Position numbers and translations under genes: made by a program. Of a stretch of 64,000 bases of DNA, positions 38,632-48,459 are shown one piece after another. Source of the DNA: Saprospiraceae bacterium (lineage in GTDB: Bacteria > Bacteroidota > Bacteroidia > Chitinophagales > Saprospiraceae). The notes beneath the pieces are model-generated. The model was not told the origin of the DNA, searched no databases, and worked only from the letters and a program-made list of their open reading frames with translations. The stretch spans positions 1 through 64,000 of the forward strand of contig JADKGL010000005.1 in assembly GCA_016722295.1 (NCBI GenBank), in the 5' to 3' direction. How positions within the stretch are numbered: position 1 is the first letter of the stretch; every line of letters starts with the position of its first letter.

Positions 38632-39881
38632 ATGCTAAATTTGAAAATACTAAACTTTATTTTCCTCACAATAGTAATTGTTTCAAACATTGAAGCTCAA
38701 GACCACACAAAAAATCCTGACAGCAGAAAAAAAGTTGAAGCCTTAAAATTTGAAATTGCCACCCACGCAAATAAGTTAAAACTACAAGGGACGACTTTAC
38801 TCGACTCTGCGCATTGGGCAACTTGGTCACCAAGTAAAAACCAATGGATACACGACGAAAGGTATTTGTATTATTACGAAAGTAGAAAGCTTGATTCAAC
38901 TTTCACTATAAATCTTGTAAGTCTTAATAATAATGCTTGGGAAAATTTCAATCAAACAACATATACATTTGATTCAAATCGATTTTTGACAACTATTGAA
39001 GAAGTAGATTGGTACGATAATCTGAATCAATACCAAAATGATTTTAGAGAGGAATTTATTAATGATTCAAAAGGTCTTGCACTTTATAAATCCATATATA
39101 ATTGGAATAAAAATATTTCTCAATGGGAATTATCTTTTAAATTTATAAACAAATATAATTCCAATTCGCAATTAGTTGAACAAATTCATCAAACTTGGGA
39201 GAAAGGACTGAATCAATTAGTCAATGATGTAAAAATAGTTTATAGCTATGATACAATTCAAAACATTCAAACAAGAATTTCACTTTTTTGGGATGCTTCC
39301 AATCAACAATGGAAAAATGGATTCAAATATTTATATAAATTTGACAATAATAATTCACTGATTGAAAAAGAAGATTTTAGTTGGGATGATAGTACTGACT
39401 TTTGGAAGCAAAGAGACTTAATAAAATATACTTATGATCATCATAATAATATTGAAGAAACTACTTATTACGAATGGAATAATAATTCATGGCTTGAATA
39501 TTATAGATATAAAAGCAATAATAAATATGATGCAGAGAATAATTTAATTCAAAATTTCTATTTAGAATGGGATGTAACTAATCAATCATATGTTAACATT
39601 TATAAATATGACTACTTCTATTCAAAACATATAGTCAATTCAAATAAAGATACAAAAGAAAATTCAACAATAAAAATATACCCCAACCCGTGCCAAGATT
39701 TCATCACAATTAATGGTATGACTTCGTCATCAAACTTATCTTTATTCGATCTACAATCTAATCAAATTCAAGTTAAAAAGATAACGACAGAATAGATTTG
39801 AGCAATCTCAATTCAGGTATTTATTTTCTCAGGATTCGAAAGGAAAATGAAAATAAAACATTCAAGATTATAAAGCTGTAA
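38632..39881 (+). CDS. Secreted repeat protein with T9SS type A domain (one frameshift)
   Basis: The chosen start at 38632 gives a clean signal peptide (MLNLKILNFIFLTIVIVSNIEA-Q). An in-frame ATG at 38515 would add 39 residues. The body is made of repeats of about 25-45 residues with paired W and Y positions (WDDSTDFWKQRDLIKYTYDHH, EWNNNSWLEYYRYKSNN). The C-terminus begins IKIYPNPCQDFITING, the T9SS type A domain. An A run near 39773-39777 one base short truncates it; restored, the end reads DRIDLSNLNSGIYFLRIRKE...KIIKL at 39881. The function is unknown; surface-attached or secreted. Confidence 0.8.
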
Positions 39882-39885
39882 AATT

Positions 39886-40629
39886 TTATCGCAATGCGTC
39901 GATCTTCTTTTCCAGCCTTTCGAATTGCTTGGAGACAAGATCACTCTGCATGCTTCGAGGCTCTTGAAACGAAATATGGGCTACATAAGACCATAGCTCA
40001 GTGATATCGTCATAGCTTATTGTATAAGGAATGTACTCTGGATTATCTGAATTCAGAATCAGTTGTTTTTTAGATTCATTTTTGATCAATCGTTTATAGG
40101 CTACGCCGTCTGAATCTGATACAACCACATAGGTTTTATTGTCTTTGACTTGATCGATAGACTCCAAATATTCACAGATCACGATGGAGCCAGTCTCTAA
40201 TGGTGGCATAGAGTTTCCATTGATTTCAAATGCTCTGTATTGACCTTGCGACAATTTTGGAATTGAAATTTTTGGAAGGGTTTGAATAAATTCAGGCTCT
40301 GAATAACCTGCTATATATCCTGCTGCTGCCTTCGTATTGACTAGCTCTATATTGTTCTTGCCTTCATCATCAACAGTGATTGTGATCACTTTCATTTGAC
40401 CCATCTTAAGATATTCTATTCCCTCTATACTCAAATCTTTCTCCAACAGCTCATCAATCGGAACTGAAAACTTTTTTGAAAACTGGAGAATCAAATTCAA
40501 ATTTGGCTCTGTATGTCCTCGTTCATAATCCCCCAAAGTCGTCCTTGGAATATTCAATTCTTCAGCAAGCTCTTGTTGAGAAAGACCAATTTTTCGTCTA
40601 AGATGTCGGATATTACTTGAGAAATACAT
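39886..40629 (-). CDS. XRE-HTH / S24 peptidase-type repressor
   Basis: This 247-residue regulator has an N-terminal XRE helix-turn-helix (LRRKIGLSQQELAEELNIPRTTLGDYERG, residues about 9-37). A C-terminal S24 LexA/CI-like domain follows, with the catalytic serine in EINGNSMPPLETGS and lysine in GVAYKRLIK. Such repressors self-cleave when stress signals activate RecA or similar. A short coiled tail (SKQFERLEKKIDALR) ends it. An inverted repeat TGTCGA-N5-TCGACA lies 26-42 bases upstream, inside its own promoter, so it probably represses itself. No phage genes are nearby. Confidence 0.88.
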   Translation of the reverse strand: MYFSSNIRHLRRKIGLSQQELAEELNIPRTTLGDYERGHTEPNLNLILQFSKKFSVPIDELLEKDLSIEGIEYLKMGQMKVITITVDDEGKNNIELVNTKAAAGYIAGYSEPEFIQTLPKISIPKLSQGQYRAFEINGNSMPPLETGSIVICEYLESIDQVKDNKTYVVVSDSDGVAYKRLIKNESKKQLILNSDNPEYIPYTISYDDITELWSYVAHISFQEPRSMQSDLVSKQFERLEKKIDALR

Positions 40630-40639
40630 AGTTTTTTTG

Positions 40640-40672
40640 CAAATATATAAATAATGTCGATATTTTCGACAA
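40640..40672 (-). promoter_or_regulatory. Promoter and operator of the S24-type repressor
   Basis: On the minus strand TTG (40672-40670) and TATATTTG (40647-40640) are 22 bases apart. The palindrome TGTCGA-TATTT-TCGACA (40655-40671) fills the space between them, the position expected for an autorepression site. Confidence 0.65.
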
Positions 40673-40813
40673 ATTTTTAAGTCTTTATTAATAAAATTTT
40701 CAAAAGAAGCGTTTAGGGTTAAAGCAATTCAACATGTTTCAGTCATTTTTTTATCTTTACGATTTAATTGCTTTGAGTATACAGTTAACGTAATAAATTG
40801 ATATCAAATAACT

Positions 40814-42427
40814 ATGCAAAGAAGAAAATTTCTAATTGATAGTATAACAGGCTTGCCGATTATTATTTTGGCGCCATCTGTATTGGCTGATTTTGCTAAA
40901 TGTTCACCTAGCCCAGTCGCATGTAATAAATCAGTAATTGTCGTAGGAGCAGGAATTTCAGGATTGGCTGCTGCAAAAAAACTAAAGGAAAATGGATTTA
41001 CAGTTACTATACTTGAGTCGCACGATAAAGTAGGTGGAAGATTGCGAACAAATAGAAGCCTAGGAGTTGCATTTGACGAAGGTGCGAGTTGGATCCATGG
41101 AGTAGATGGCAATCCAATCACCCAACTAGCGGATCAAGCCGGAATGAAAACAGCTTTTTCAGATGATGAAAGTATTGTTTCTTATGATATCAATAAAGTC
41201 CTACGAAGCGATTCTGAATATGCCGATGCAGAAGATGAATTTTATAGTGTTCTTGAGACATTAAAAAATAAAGGTAAAGCTGATCAAAGTTTTGAAACTG
41301 TCTTTAATACTTTATACCCGACACAAGCGAAAGATAGATTATGGAAATTCTTTTTGTCAACTTATTTAACATTTGACACTGGAGATTTGGACAAACTTTC
41401 TTCCCTACTCTACAATGAAGGAGAAGAATTTGGTGGTCAAGAAAGAATTTCAACAAGCGGATATGATACCATTCCAGTATATCTAGCGAATGGAATGAAT
41501 GTGCAATTAAATCAACGAGTAACCAAAGTAGATTATAGTGATACCAAAATAAAAGTAAGTCATAATGGACTAATCAGTGAGGCTGATTTTGTGCTTGTGA
41601 CTGTGCCATTGGGTGTCCTAAAAGCCAATAAAATTGAGTTTATTCCATCTTTACCCAACACAAAACAAAATGCAATTCAAAAAATAGGCATGAGTTGTGT
41701 AAATAAATTTTTATTAAAATGGGATATTGCTTTTTGGGATGATGAACATTACATTACCTACACACCTGAGGCAAGAGATAAATTTAATTATTTTGTCAAT
41801 ATAAAAAAGTATCATCCAAATGTTAATGCATTGATGACATTTGCTTATGCAGATTATGCTAGACAAACAGAAGCTATGTCTGATTCGCAAATCATAGATG
41901 AAATCATGTCTCATTTGAAAGATATGTATGGCAACAATATTCCACAACCAACCAATTTTTTACGCACAAGATGGCAATCCAATGAAAATAGTTATGGAGC
42001 ATATTCGTACACAGCGGTAGGATCAGAGATGCAACATTTCGATGAGCTTGCAGAAGAAATCGATGACAAACTATTTTTTGCAGGAGAGCATACTCACATT
42101 GATTATTTTTCTACAGCACATGGAGCGTATTTGAGTGGAATAAGAGAAGCTGACAAATTGATCAAAATTTGCAATACAGTTTCAACTTCAGACCATGATG
42201 TTGAATCAGCAATTGAAATATCTCCTAATCCTGCAACAGACAGCATAAGAATTTATACAAATCTTTCGATAAAGTCGATCACAGTTTATAATGAATTAGG
42301 ACAAGAACAAGATATCGAATTAGAAAAAAATAAAAATATCTACATTGAAAAATTGGCCAAAGGAACTTACACAGTAAAAATTGAAACTGATTCTAAAACT
42401 GCTGTTAAAAAATTTGTGAAGAATTAG
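40814..42427 (+). CDS. FAD amine oxidase with Tat-type signal and T9SS domain
   Basis: This 537-residue flavoprotein has a dinucleotide-binding motif VIVVGAGISGLAAAKKLK with GGRLRTN (residues about 42-78). It is in the monoamine/polyamine oxidase family, with a C-terminal FAD segment FFAGEHTHIDYFSTAHGAYLSGI. The N-terminus MQRRKFLIDSITGLPIIILAPS is a twin-arginine (RRxFL) signal. The last 75 residues (EISPNPATDSIRIYTN ... KTAVKKFVKN) are a T9SS type A sorting domain. It would fold with FAD in the cytoplasm, cross by Tat, then leave by T9SS. The substrate is unknown. It is divergent from the S24-type repressor. Confidence 0.88.
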   Translation: MQRRKFLIDSITGLPIIILAPSVLADFAKCSPSPVACNKSVIVVGAGISGLAAAKKLKENGFTVTILESHDKVGGRLRTNRSLGVAFDEGASWIHGVDGNPITQLADQAGMKTAFSDDESIVSYDINKVLRSDSEYADAEDEFYSVLETLKNKGKADQSFETVFNTLYPTQAKDRLWKFFLSTYLTFDTGDLDKLSSLLYNEGEEFGGQERISTSGYDTIPVYLANGMNVQLNQRVTKVDYSDTKIKVSHNGLISEADFVLVTVPLGVLKANKIEFIPSLPNTKQNAIQKIGMSCVNKFLLKWDIAFWDDEHYITYTPEARDKFNYFVNIKKYHPNVNALMTFAYADYARQTEAMSDSQIIDEIMSHLKDMYGNNIPQPTNFLRTRWQSNENSYGAYSYTAVGSEMQHFDELAEEIDDKLFFAGEHTHIDYFSTAHGAYLSGIREADKLIKICNTVSTSDHDVESAIEISPNPATDSIRIYTNLSIKSITVYNELGQEQDIELEKNKNIYIEKLAKGTYTVKIETDSKTAVKKFVKN

Positions 42428-42557
42428 AGTTTTTTATTACAAAGAAAAGTTTAATTAAAAAGAATCGAATCTAAGTAGCATATCAATAAAATTTATTCTT
42501 CAATTAAAAAAAAATTAGTTTAAATTTGATCAGCAATTGCAATTCAAAAAAATAAAT

Positions 42558-44345
42558 ATGAAAAAATACTATAATTTATTTTCACTATTTTTTTTATTAT
42601 GCCTTTGCATCAATACTTCATTGTCTCAATGGAAAACCAATGGCCCTTATTGCGGAAGCATTACCTGCATTGCATCTAGTGGTAATAAAATATATGCAGG
42701 CACATTTGACAGTGGCATTTTTATGTCTTCTGATAATGGAAATTCATGGTCAACAAACAACAATTTCCACCATTTAATTTCTTCCATTAATATCAAAGAT
42801 AATACGATTTATGTTGGTACAGAATCTGGATTATATACGTCAAATGACGAAGGAAACTCTTGGTCTGAAATTAAAATCAATTCAAACACAGGCAATGTTC
42901 AACTTATTGCCTTTAATGGCGATGATCTTTACGTTACCCATGGTTTTGATGGTTTATTTTTAAGTTCTGATAATGGTAAAACTTGGACATCATTGAAGGA
43001 TAAAATGCCTTATAACTTGGTAAGCTGTATTGCATTCAAAGGATCAACAATTTTCGTCGGGACAAATAGTGAAGGTGTATTTTCATCCCCAGACAAAGGC
43101 AATACTTGGACTAAAATAAGTAATGATTTAAAAATAAAAGATATACATACTTTAAAAATTATAGGGAATACTATACTTGCTGGCACTAGATATAAGGGTG
43201 TGTTTTCATCTAATGATAATGGTCAATCGTGGACAGATGTAAGTCATGATGTGCTAAAAGAGGGAATAAGCACTATAGATGTCATTGACAACAATATCTT
43301 TGTTGCTACAGGTGAAAATGGAATGTTTATATCATCAGATAATGCTGCAACTTGGACTGAAATAAATTCAGGTATAACTGATAAAAAAATAATCACTACA
43401 ACAACTATTGGTAAAAAAATATTTGCAGGAACAAAAAATGGTGGAATGTTTTTATCTACCAACGGTGGAAATAAATGGACTTCTGTAAATAATGGTTTTT
43501 CAAATTCTGATATTAGGTCAATTGCAATTAGTGGACAAAATTGTTTTGCTGCTACTTCAAATGGTGTGTATATTACAGACAATAATGGCAACTCATGGAA
43601 AGCTGCAAACAATGGATTAACCAATACCAATATCACATCTATAGCAGCTCATAAAAAAAATATTTTTGCTGGAATAAATTATGTCGGAATTTATTATTCT
43701 TCAAATAATGGCAATTCTTGGACTGAAGTAAATAATGGATTAACTCATAAAGGTATAAATGTGCTCTCAACTAACGGAAACTATGTTTTCGCTGGAACAT
43801 ACGGTGGTGTTTATGTCTCTGATAACAATGGGACTTCATGGACGGTTTCTAATACTGGTCTAAGCAACACCAAAGTTTTTGCATTGTCAATCATGGACAA
43901 TACGATTCTAGCAGGAACATTCGGTGGCGGTGTGTTTAAGTCAACCAATAACGGAAATTCGTGGACAGCTATAAATAATGGCTTAAACAATCTAAATGTA
44001 AGATCAATAAAGACTGATGGAAAAATAATAGTCGCAGGTACTCTAAATAACGCTTTCCTGTCACAAGATAATGGAAACTCATGGAAATCAATTACTGATA
44101 ACATTCCAAAAAATACTACAAAAGATAATACAGTAAATTCAATAGAAATAATTAAAAACAATATTCTTCTAGGAATCAACAATAATTTGTTTCTATCACC
44201 TGATCAAGGCAATACATGGAAAGTAATAAATAATGATATACCACCCAAATATGTCATGACATTGACTTCTAATGAAAATTATATTTTTTCTGGTTTGGGT
44301 GGCAGAAGTGTGTGGACATGTCCTATAAATGAAATATTAAAATAA
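42558..44345 (+). CDS. Secreted BNR/Asp-box beta-propeller protein
   Basis: The start at 42558 (MKKYYNLFSLFFLLCLCINTSLSQ) gives a signal peptide; an upstream ATG at 42537 is less good. The protein is about 595 residues built of repeats of about 43 residues. Each has an Asp-box such as SSDNGNSW, STNNGNSW or SPDQGNTW, 13 in all, and an I-x-A-G-T strand. This is a sortilin/sialidase-like propeller, probably two of them. Proteins of this kind in the phylum usually end with a T9SS domain; this one stops at GGRSVWTCPINEILK with none. Binding role inferred; no catalytic residues seen. Confidence 0.82.
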   Translation: MKKYYNLFSLFFLLCLCINTSLSQWKTNGPYCGSITCIASSGNKIYAGTFDSGIFMSSDNGNSWSTNNNFHHLISSINIKDNTIYVGTESGLYTSNDEGNSWSEIKINSNTGNVQLIAFNGDDLYVTHGFDGLFLSSDNGKTWTSLKDKMPYNLVSCIAFKGSTIFVGTNSEGVFSSPDKGNTWTKISNDLKIKDIHTLKIIGNTILAGTRYKGVFSSNDNGQSWTDVSHDVLKEGISTIDVIDNNIFVATGENGMFISSDNAATWTEINSGITDKKIITTTTIGKKIFAGTKNGGMFLSTNGGNKWTSVNNGFSNSDIRSIAISGQNCFAATSNGVYITDNNGNSWKAANNGLTNTNITSIAAHKKNIFAGINYVGIYYSSNNGNSWTEVNNGLTHKGINVLSTNGNYVFAGTYGGVYVSDNNGTSWTVSNTGLSNTKVFALSIMDNTILAGTFGGGVFKSTNNGNSWTAINNGLNNLNVRSIKTDGKIIVAGTLNNAFLSQDNGNSWKSITDNIPKNTTKDNTVNSIEIIKNNILLGINNNLFLSPDQGNTWKVINNDIPPKYVMTLTSNENYIFSGLGGRSVWTCPINEILK

Positions 44346-44381
44346 AAAATAATTTGCTATAAACTTATTTTCTATTAAGGT

Positions 44382-44999
44382 CTAATTGTTGATCTTATAA
44401 GTCAGACCAATTGAAATCCCTTGATTATAAAATTTTGACTTTAAAACATTTCCATTTATATCTCTAGATTCAATCAAACTTCTACTTGTCGAAAGCAATC
44501 CTCGATTAAATCGTAATCCAATTTCAAATTTATTGTATGGGCGCACTGAAACTCCAGCTATGAGTCCAACATCATACTTTCGATCAACCAAATATTTTAT
44601 AAAACTAGAGTCTTTTTTTTCAAATTTTGAACTCACTTTATAAGCATATTCAAGACCAATTATTAATGAGAACTTTTTTATTGGAGAATAATTTGCTAGT
44701 AAAGGAAGAGCAAAATAATTCAAATCTACTTTCTGCTCAGCTTGTCCGAAAGAACTAATTACTGTTCCTCTATTTACAAAACCTGGCTCCATTTTTAATT
44801 CTAGTTCATCATCAATTTTATAAGCTGCTACCAAACTAAATTGATATCCTAGTTTATAGCTTGACTCTGTATCTCCGAAATCTTCTACTACCAAAGTACT
44901 GTAATTCGATCCTACCGAAAAACCATAGTTGAAATTTTGTGAATTTACAGTTAGAGCAATAGCATTAAAAATTGCAAAAATTAGAATTCTTTTCATCAT
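44382..44999 (-). CDS. Outer-membrane beta-barrel (PorT-like) protein
   Basis: This 205-residue protein has a signal peptide (ILIFAIFNAIALTVNSQ) and alternating strands such as LGYQFSLVAAYKID, LNYFALPLLANYSP and YDVGLIAGVSVRPYNKFEIGLRFN. It ends with an aromatic/hydrophobic strand (GISIGLTYKINN). It fits the outer-membrane beta-barrel family PF13568. The start could be the second ATG, one codon in. It is convergent with the propeller gene. Function unknown. Confidence 0.8.
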   Translation of the reverse strand: MMKRILIFAIFNAIALTVNSQNFNYGFSVGSNYSTLVVEDFGDTESSYKLGYQFSLVAAYKIDDELELKMEPGFVNRGTVISSFGQAEQKVDLNYFALPLLANYSPIKKFSLIIGLEYAYKVSSKFEKKDSSFIKYLVDRKYDVGLIAGVSVRPYNKFEIGLRFNRGLLSTSRSLIESRDINGNVLKSKFYNQGISIGLTYKINN

Positions 45000-45423
45000 T
45001 AGAATGTTTGAATATTGAATTAAATAGCTTGAACAGTTGACAAATCAATTATTATTAAAACGGTAGAGATACATAATTTATTGTAAATTCCAAATCCAAC
45101 TTACTTGAATAACTATTCCTAATTTTTTTTCTTGCCCAATAATCCAATACATAGCAAAAAACGACTGAGCTATTTGGCAAATTCCTACAAATAAAATAAA
45201 TTATCAAAAATTTGAAAAAAAGATTTTTGTCCTATATTTGTTTTAATATGATTATTTTAAATATAAATAAATTTATTCAAAAACAACAAGCTAAACTTTA
45301 AGTCTTCAACATTCCCACATTAGTCTTTCTTTGACAATTGAAGCAAAAAGCCTAATGTGGAAATATTGAAATCTCATGTGTTTCAAGAAAATACAAAATT
45401 CGCTTTAGTCTTCAATATTACTT
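45000..45423. other. Intergenic region with long RNA-type hairpin
   Basis: No gene seen. Arms 45305-45323 and 45352-45370 (TTCAACATTCCCACATTAG and its near-complement) form a 19-bp stem. Its two imperfections are G-U pairs only in the minus-strand RNA, which is the transcript of the lipoprotein gene ending at 45424. The rest is AT-rich. Confidence 0.5.
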
Positions 45424-45966
45424 TTAATTTGAAGTGGCTAACACAGAAGCTATACCTGCAAAAGCAATATTTGGATTTTGCTTACCTGTCAAAGGATATT
45501 TTCCACAATGAATTGTGATACTTGACTTACCCAGCTTCCTTGCAATTGATTCTCCAAGATTGATATCTCTATTCACAGAAAATTGGTTAAATGGAGCTGT
45601 TCCCTTATACTTTGCCATTTTTGCTTCAAGGGTTTTTGAAGATTGAAGTATAGAAAACACAACTCTGTTTCCTTGCTCAGCAAGACTCAGCTTCACAGCA
45701 GCTAAATCCTTATTTCGCGAATAATTTAATGCTTCTAGTTCACTTTCAAATAAGACTATATCCCAACCAAGAAAGCAAGCTCCTGCTTCTTTACAGCCAT
45801 CACCTTGACATTCTTCAAACCCACCATGTCCTGCGTAAGTTGCATAAACTATATTGGTAGGATTATTGGTAATTGCATAGGTTTCAACTTTTACAGTTTG
45901 AGTATCGTCATTCTTGCTACATGACATAATAAATAAGTAAATAAAAACCACTAATACTTTTTTCAT
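45424..45966 (-). CDS. Hypothetical lipoprotein
   Basis: This 180-residue protein starts with a lipoprotein signal (VLVVFIYLFIMSC, lipobox MSC). A cysteine cluster (FEECQGDGCKEAGACFLG) and a helical C-terminal half follow. I recognise no family. The cysteines could bind metal or form disulfides in the periplasm. It stands alone, between the small barrel gene and a large T9SS gene. Confidence 0.7.
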   Translation of the reverse strand: MKKVLVVFIYLFIMSCSKNDDTQTVKVETYAITNNPTNIVYATYAGHGGFEECQGDGCKEAGACFLGWDIVLFESELEALNYSRNKDLAAVKLSLAEQGNRVVFSILQSSKTLEAKMAKYKGTAPFNQFSVNRDINLGESIARKLGKSSITIHCGKYPLTGKQNPNIAFAGIASVLATSN

Positions 45967-46242
45967 TTTTTAAATTTTTTTGATTAATAATAATATTTCT
46001 AAAAACAATGCATTGTCAACAACTTACAAGAATGAATTCGTTTCACTTATAAACCATCAGAGTATATAAATCTCCATTGAATTATGCCATCACACAATTC
46101 TTATAGAGATTGACAGGAAACTTTCAATTTTGTCTCTTTAATGTCTTTATGTCCAATTAATTTTAAAGCCCGGCCAATTCTGTTTGAGCATCATCTGCAG
46201 TAAACAAAAAACTGAAGACTTTTTTCTATTGTGAAAATATGA

Positions 46243-48459
46243 TCATTCTAACTTCAAAAGCACAAACTTCGACACAAGTTTAGGCAGCGTAGCTTTTGTA
46301 AGTTCTATATAATACAATCCTTCCGACAGATGTGCATTATTGATCAAATAATTGTTTTTTATCTGCTTTGCAGCATAAACAGTTTGACCCATTTGATTAA
46401 GAATTTTTAGATCAGCGTGATTGTACTTTTCATGCAACTTTATTAAGAATATGCCTTGATTTGGATTAGGAATGATTTCCATATATTCTGATGCCTTTTC
46501 AAATGGCTTCACATCAACAGAAATGATATTTTTGGCTATTTGATGAGTAACTTTTTGGGTTACTATAGGAGAATTGTAGTCAAAATATATTTCAGCTTCA
46601 TTATGTATTTTACTACCCAACAATGCATTTTCATTGGGTTTAATTCGAAATTTAAAATATCCTTGCGATCCGAATTCATCCAATCTTTGAGGAGGAAGCA
46701 GGATGTTCAAAAACTTGACTTCAAGCAATCTATCTTCTATAGTGAAAGAAAAATTTGGAGAAGATGCAGATACCATCTCGAATGTAGTAAGATTCAATTT
46801 GTCATCCAATTGATCCTTGAGAATCACTTGAAAGGCTGTATCTTTTCCAGTATTTTGGAATCGTATCAAATACTCAATTTTGTCTGACCTGTCGATAATG
46901 GAATTGATACCATATCCTTTCGGTGTTCCAGTTTTATCATTTGGATCATAGGAAGTTACAGATTCATTGCACTGTTTATCTACAAATAAGTCTTCATCAT
47001 CTTCTTTGAACATATTCACATAACCTAAACTCATAAGCACAGAAGGATTCTGTTGGTATTGACAATACTCAACAGCCAACGTTGGTGATGAAAATCCTGG
47101 ATGGTTTTTTACTTGATTTACAAACATACGATAAGTCTTTCCATTCGAAGGACGCTCTATAATTAAATGTTGATTTCTGTTCAACTGAAAGTCAGAACTT
47201 TGCATCGGCAAAATATCATCTTCCACAATAAAGTACTGACTTTTTTCTTCCATATCGCCATCTCCTGAATTCCATATATCAAATATGACTTTATCTTTAT
47301 CACATTGAGAAGATAATTTGATACTTGCACCATTCCATAAACTACTAGGATTGCAGATCGAATCTGGATAAATATGTGCATCAATACAATGCGTCATGCC
47401 TAATTTTGCATTAATACAATCATTCTTAACATTGAGTGTAAACTGCCCTGATTCAAAAATATTAATATCACCTAAGTTATAATAAATATATGGTAATTCA
47501 ATTCTGTCAGGAGTTTTACTGCTTGATAAAAATTGCAAGTGCGGATCCAATTTCAAGACTACTGAAGCATTACTTGCTGCTTCAGTTCCTGTATTTGAAT
47601 ATTGAATTTTATAATTCCAGACTTCACAAAACCGTGGAACGGAATTCAGACTTACGTCAACATTCATCAATGGACATTTTAAAAATATTTTTCTGCCATA
47701 CTCCAAATTGATTTCCGTTGTTGTGCTGTCTAAATCTACTAAGATCCAATCTGAGCAAACTGTTACATAGGGGTTTCTATAATCTATTTTGAAATAATGC
47801 TTTCCATAATTTTGTTCTCTAATTAAATAAAAAGATCTATTTCCTCTTGTTACTATTTTGTTATTAAAACTATCAAGTACAACGATATCATATTCTTTTT
47901 CTTCGCCAGAATCATAGATACAATTACTATTCTCATCGTCAAATACAAAAGCAGAGTAAGGTATTTTTTTACAAGATTTGCCAGAACCTTTTACTTGAAT
48001 TTGATAATCACAAACAGCTCCACTACATCCATCTAAAAATAAAGAGTAAACTTTATCACATTCCAAATTAGCAGCAAATGTAATAGATTTTTCAGTGCAT
48101 ATTCCGGAGCAAAATACTGGTCTATTTTCAAAACATTCCTCAACTAATCCAACTTGCAATCCGTCATCACTTCTTTCACAATTTGAAACATTTATTGTGA
48201 ACGTAAATAATCCTTCATTTCCTTGAAACTTATACCAAACAGTATTATGAGGAACACCAGTTGAAGAATCCCTACAAGGTAGAAATGCTGTAGGATTTGA
48301 AAACGCTATCATTCTACAAATCAGTCCGTTGATCTCCATTGGATGATTAAGAATTGGTGCATCTTCACAGGTTTCACTGTGAGGTGGTGTACATTGACTT
48401 ATAAGATTTTCATTAACTGAGAAAGCCAATAAGAGAATGAGTATAAGTTTATATTTCAT
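46243..48459 (-). CDS. Large secreted protein, DUF7619-like, T9SS type A
   Basis: This 738-residue protein has a signal peptide (MKYKLILILLLAFSVNENLISQ). An N-terminal pre-peptidase-like domain follows (residues about 70-155, VWYKFQGNEGLFTFTINVSN). Then come CARDB/DUF11-like beta domains. The block SYDPNDKTGTPKGYG ... EYLIRFQNTGKDTAFQVILKDQLD ... NEAEIYFDYNSPIVT is DUF7619. A T9SS type A domain ends it (EIIPNPNQGIFLIKLHEKYN). No enzyme domain is seen; probably a cell-surface adhesin or structural protein. Intact. Confidence 0.85.
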   Translation of the reverse strand: MKYKLILILLLAFSVNENLISQCTPPHSETCEDAPILNHPMEINGLICRMIAFSNPTAFLPCRDSSTGVPHNTVWYKFQGNEGLFTFTINVSNCERSDDGLQVGLVEECFENRPVFCSGICTEKSITFAANLECDKVYSLFLDGCSGAVCDYQIQVKGSGKSCKKIPYSAFVFDDENSNCIYDSGEEKEYDIVVLDSFNNKIVTRGNRSFYLIREQNYGKHYFKIDYRNPYVTVCSDWILVDLDSTTTEINLEYGRKIFLKCPLMNVDVSLNSVPRFCEVWNYKIQYSNTGTEAASNASVVLKLDPHLQFLSSSKTPDRIELPYIYYNLGDINIFESGQFTLNVKNDCINAKLGMTHCIDAHIYPDSICNPSSLWNGASIKLSSQCDKDKVIFDIWNSGDGDMEEKSQYFIVEDDILPMQSSDFQLNRNQHLIIERPSNGKTYRMFVNQVKNHPGFSSPTLAVEYCQYQQNPSVLMSLGYVNMFKEDDEDLFVDKQCNESVTSYDPNDKTGTPKGYGINSIIDRSDKIEYLIRFQNTGKDTAFQVILKDQLDDKLNLTTFEMVSASSPNFSFTIEDRLLEVKFLNILLPPQRLDEFGSQGYFKFRIKPNENALLGSKIHNEAEIYFDYNSPIVTQKVTHQIAKNIISVDVKPFEKASEYMEIIPNPNQGIFLIKLHEKYNHADLKILNQMGQTVYAAKQIKNNYLINNAHLSEGLYYIELTKATLPKLVSKFVLLKLE

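Noticed and set aside
39886..40629. Prophage suggested by the S24/CI-like repressor
   Set aside because: No integrase, structural, lysis or replication genes are nearby; the neighbours are T9SS cargo.
46540..46887. 115-codon frame antisense to the DUF7619 protein
   Set aside because: It is a shadow frame over a coding region with clear domains; its composition is unlike a real protein.
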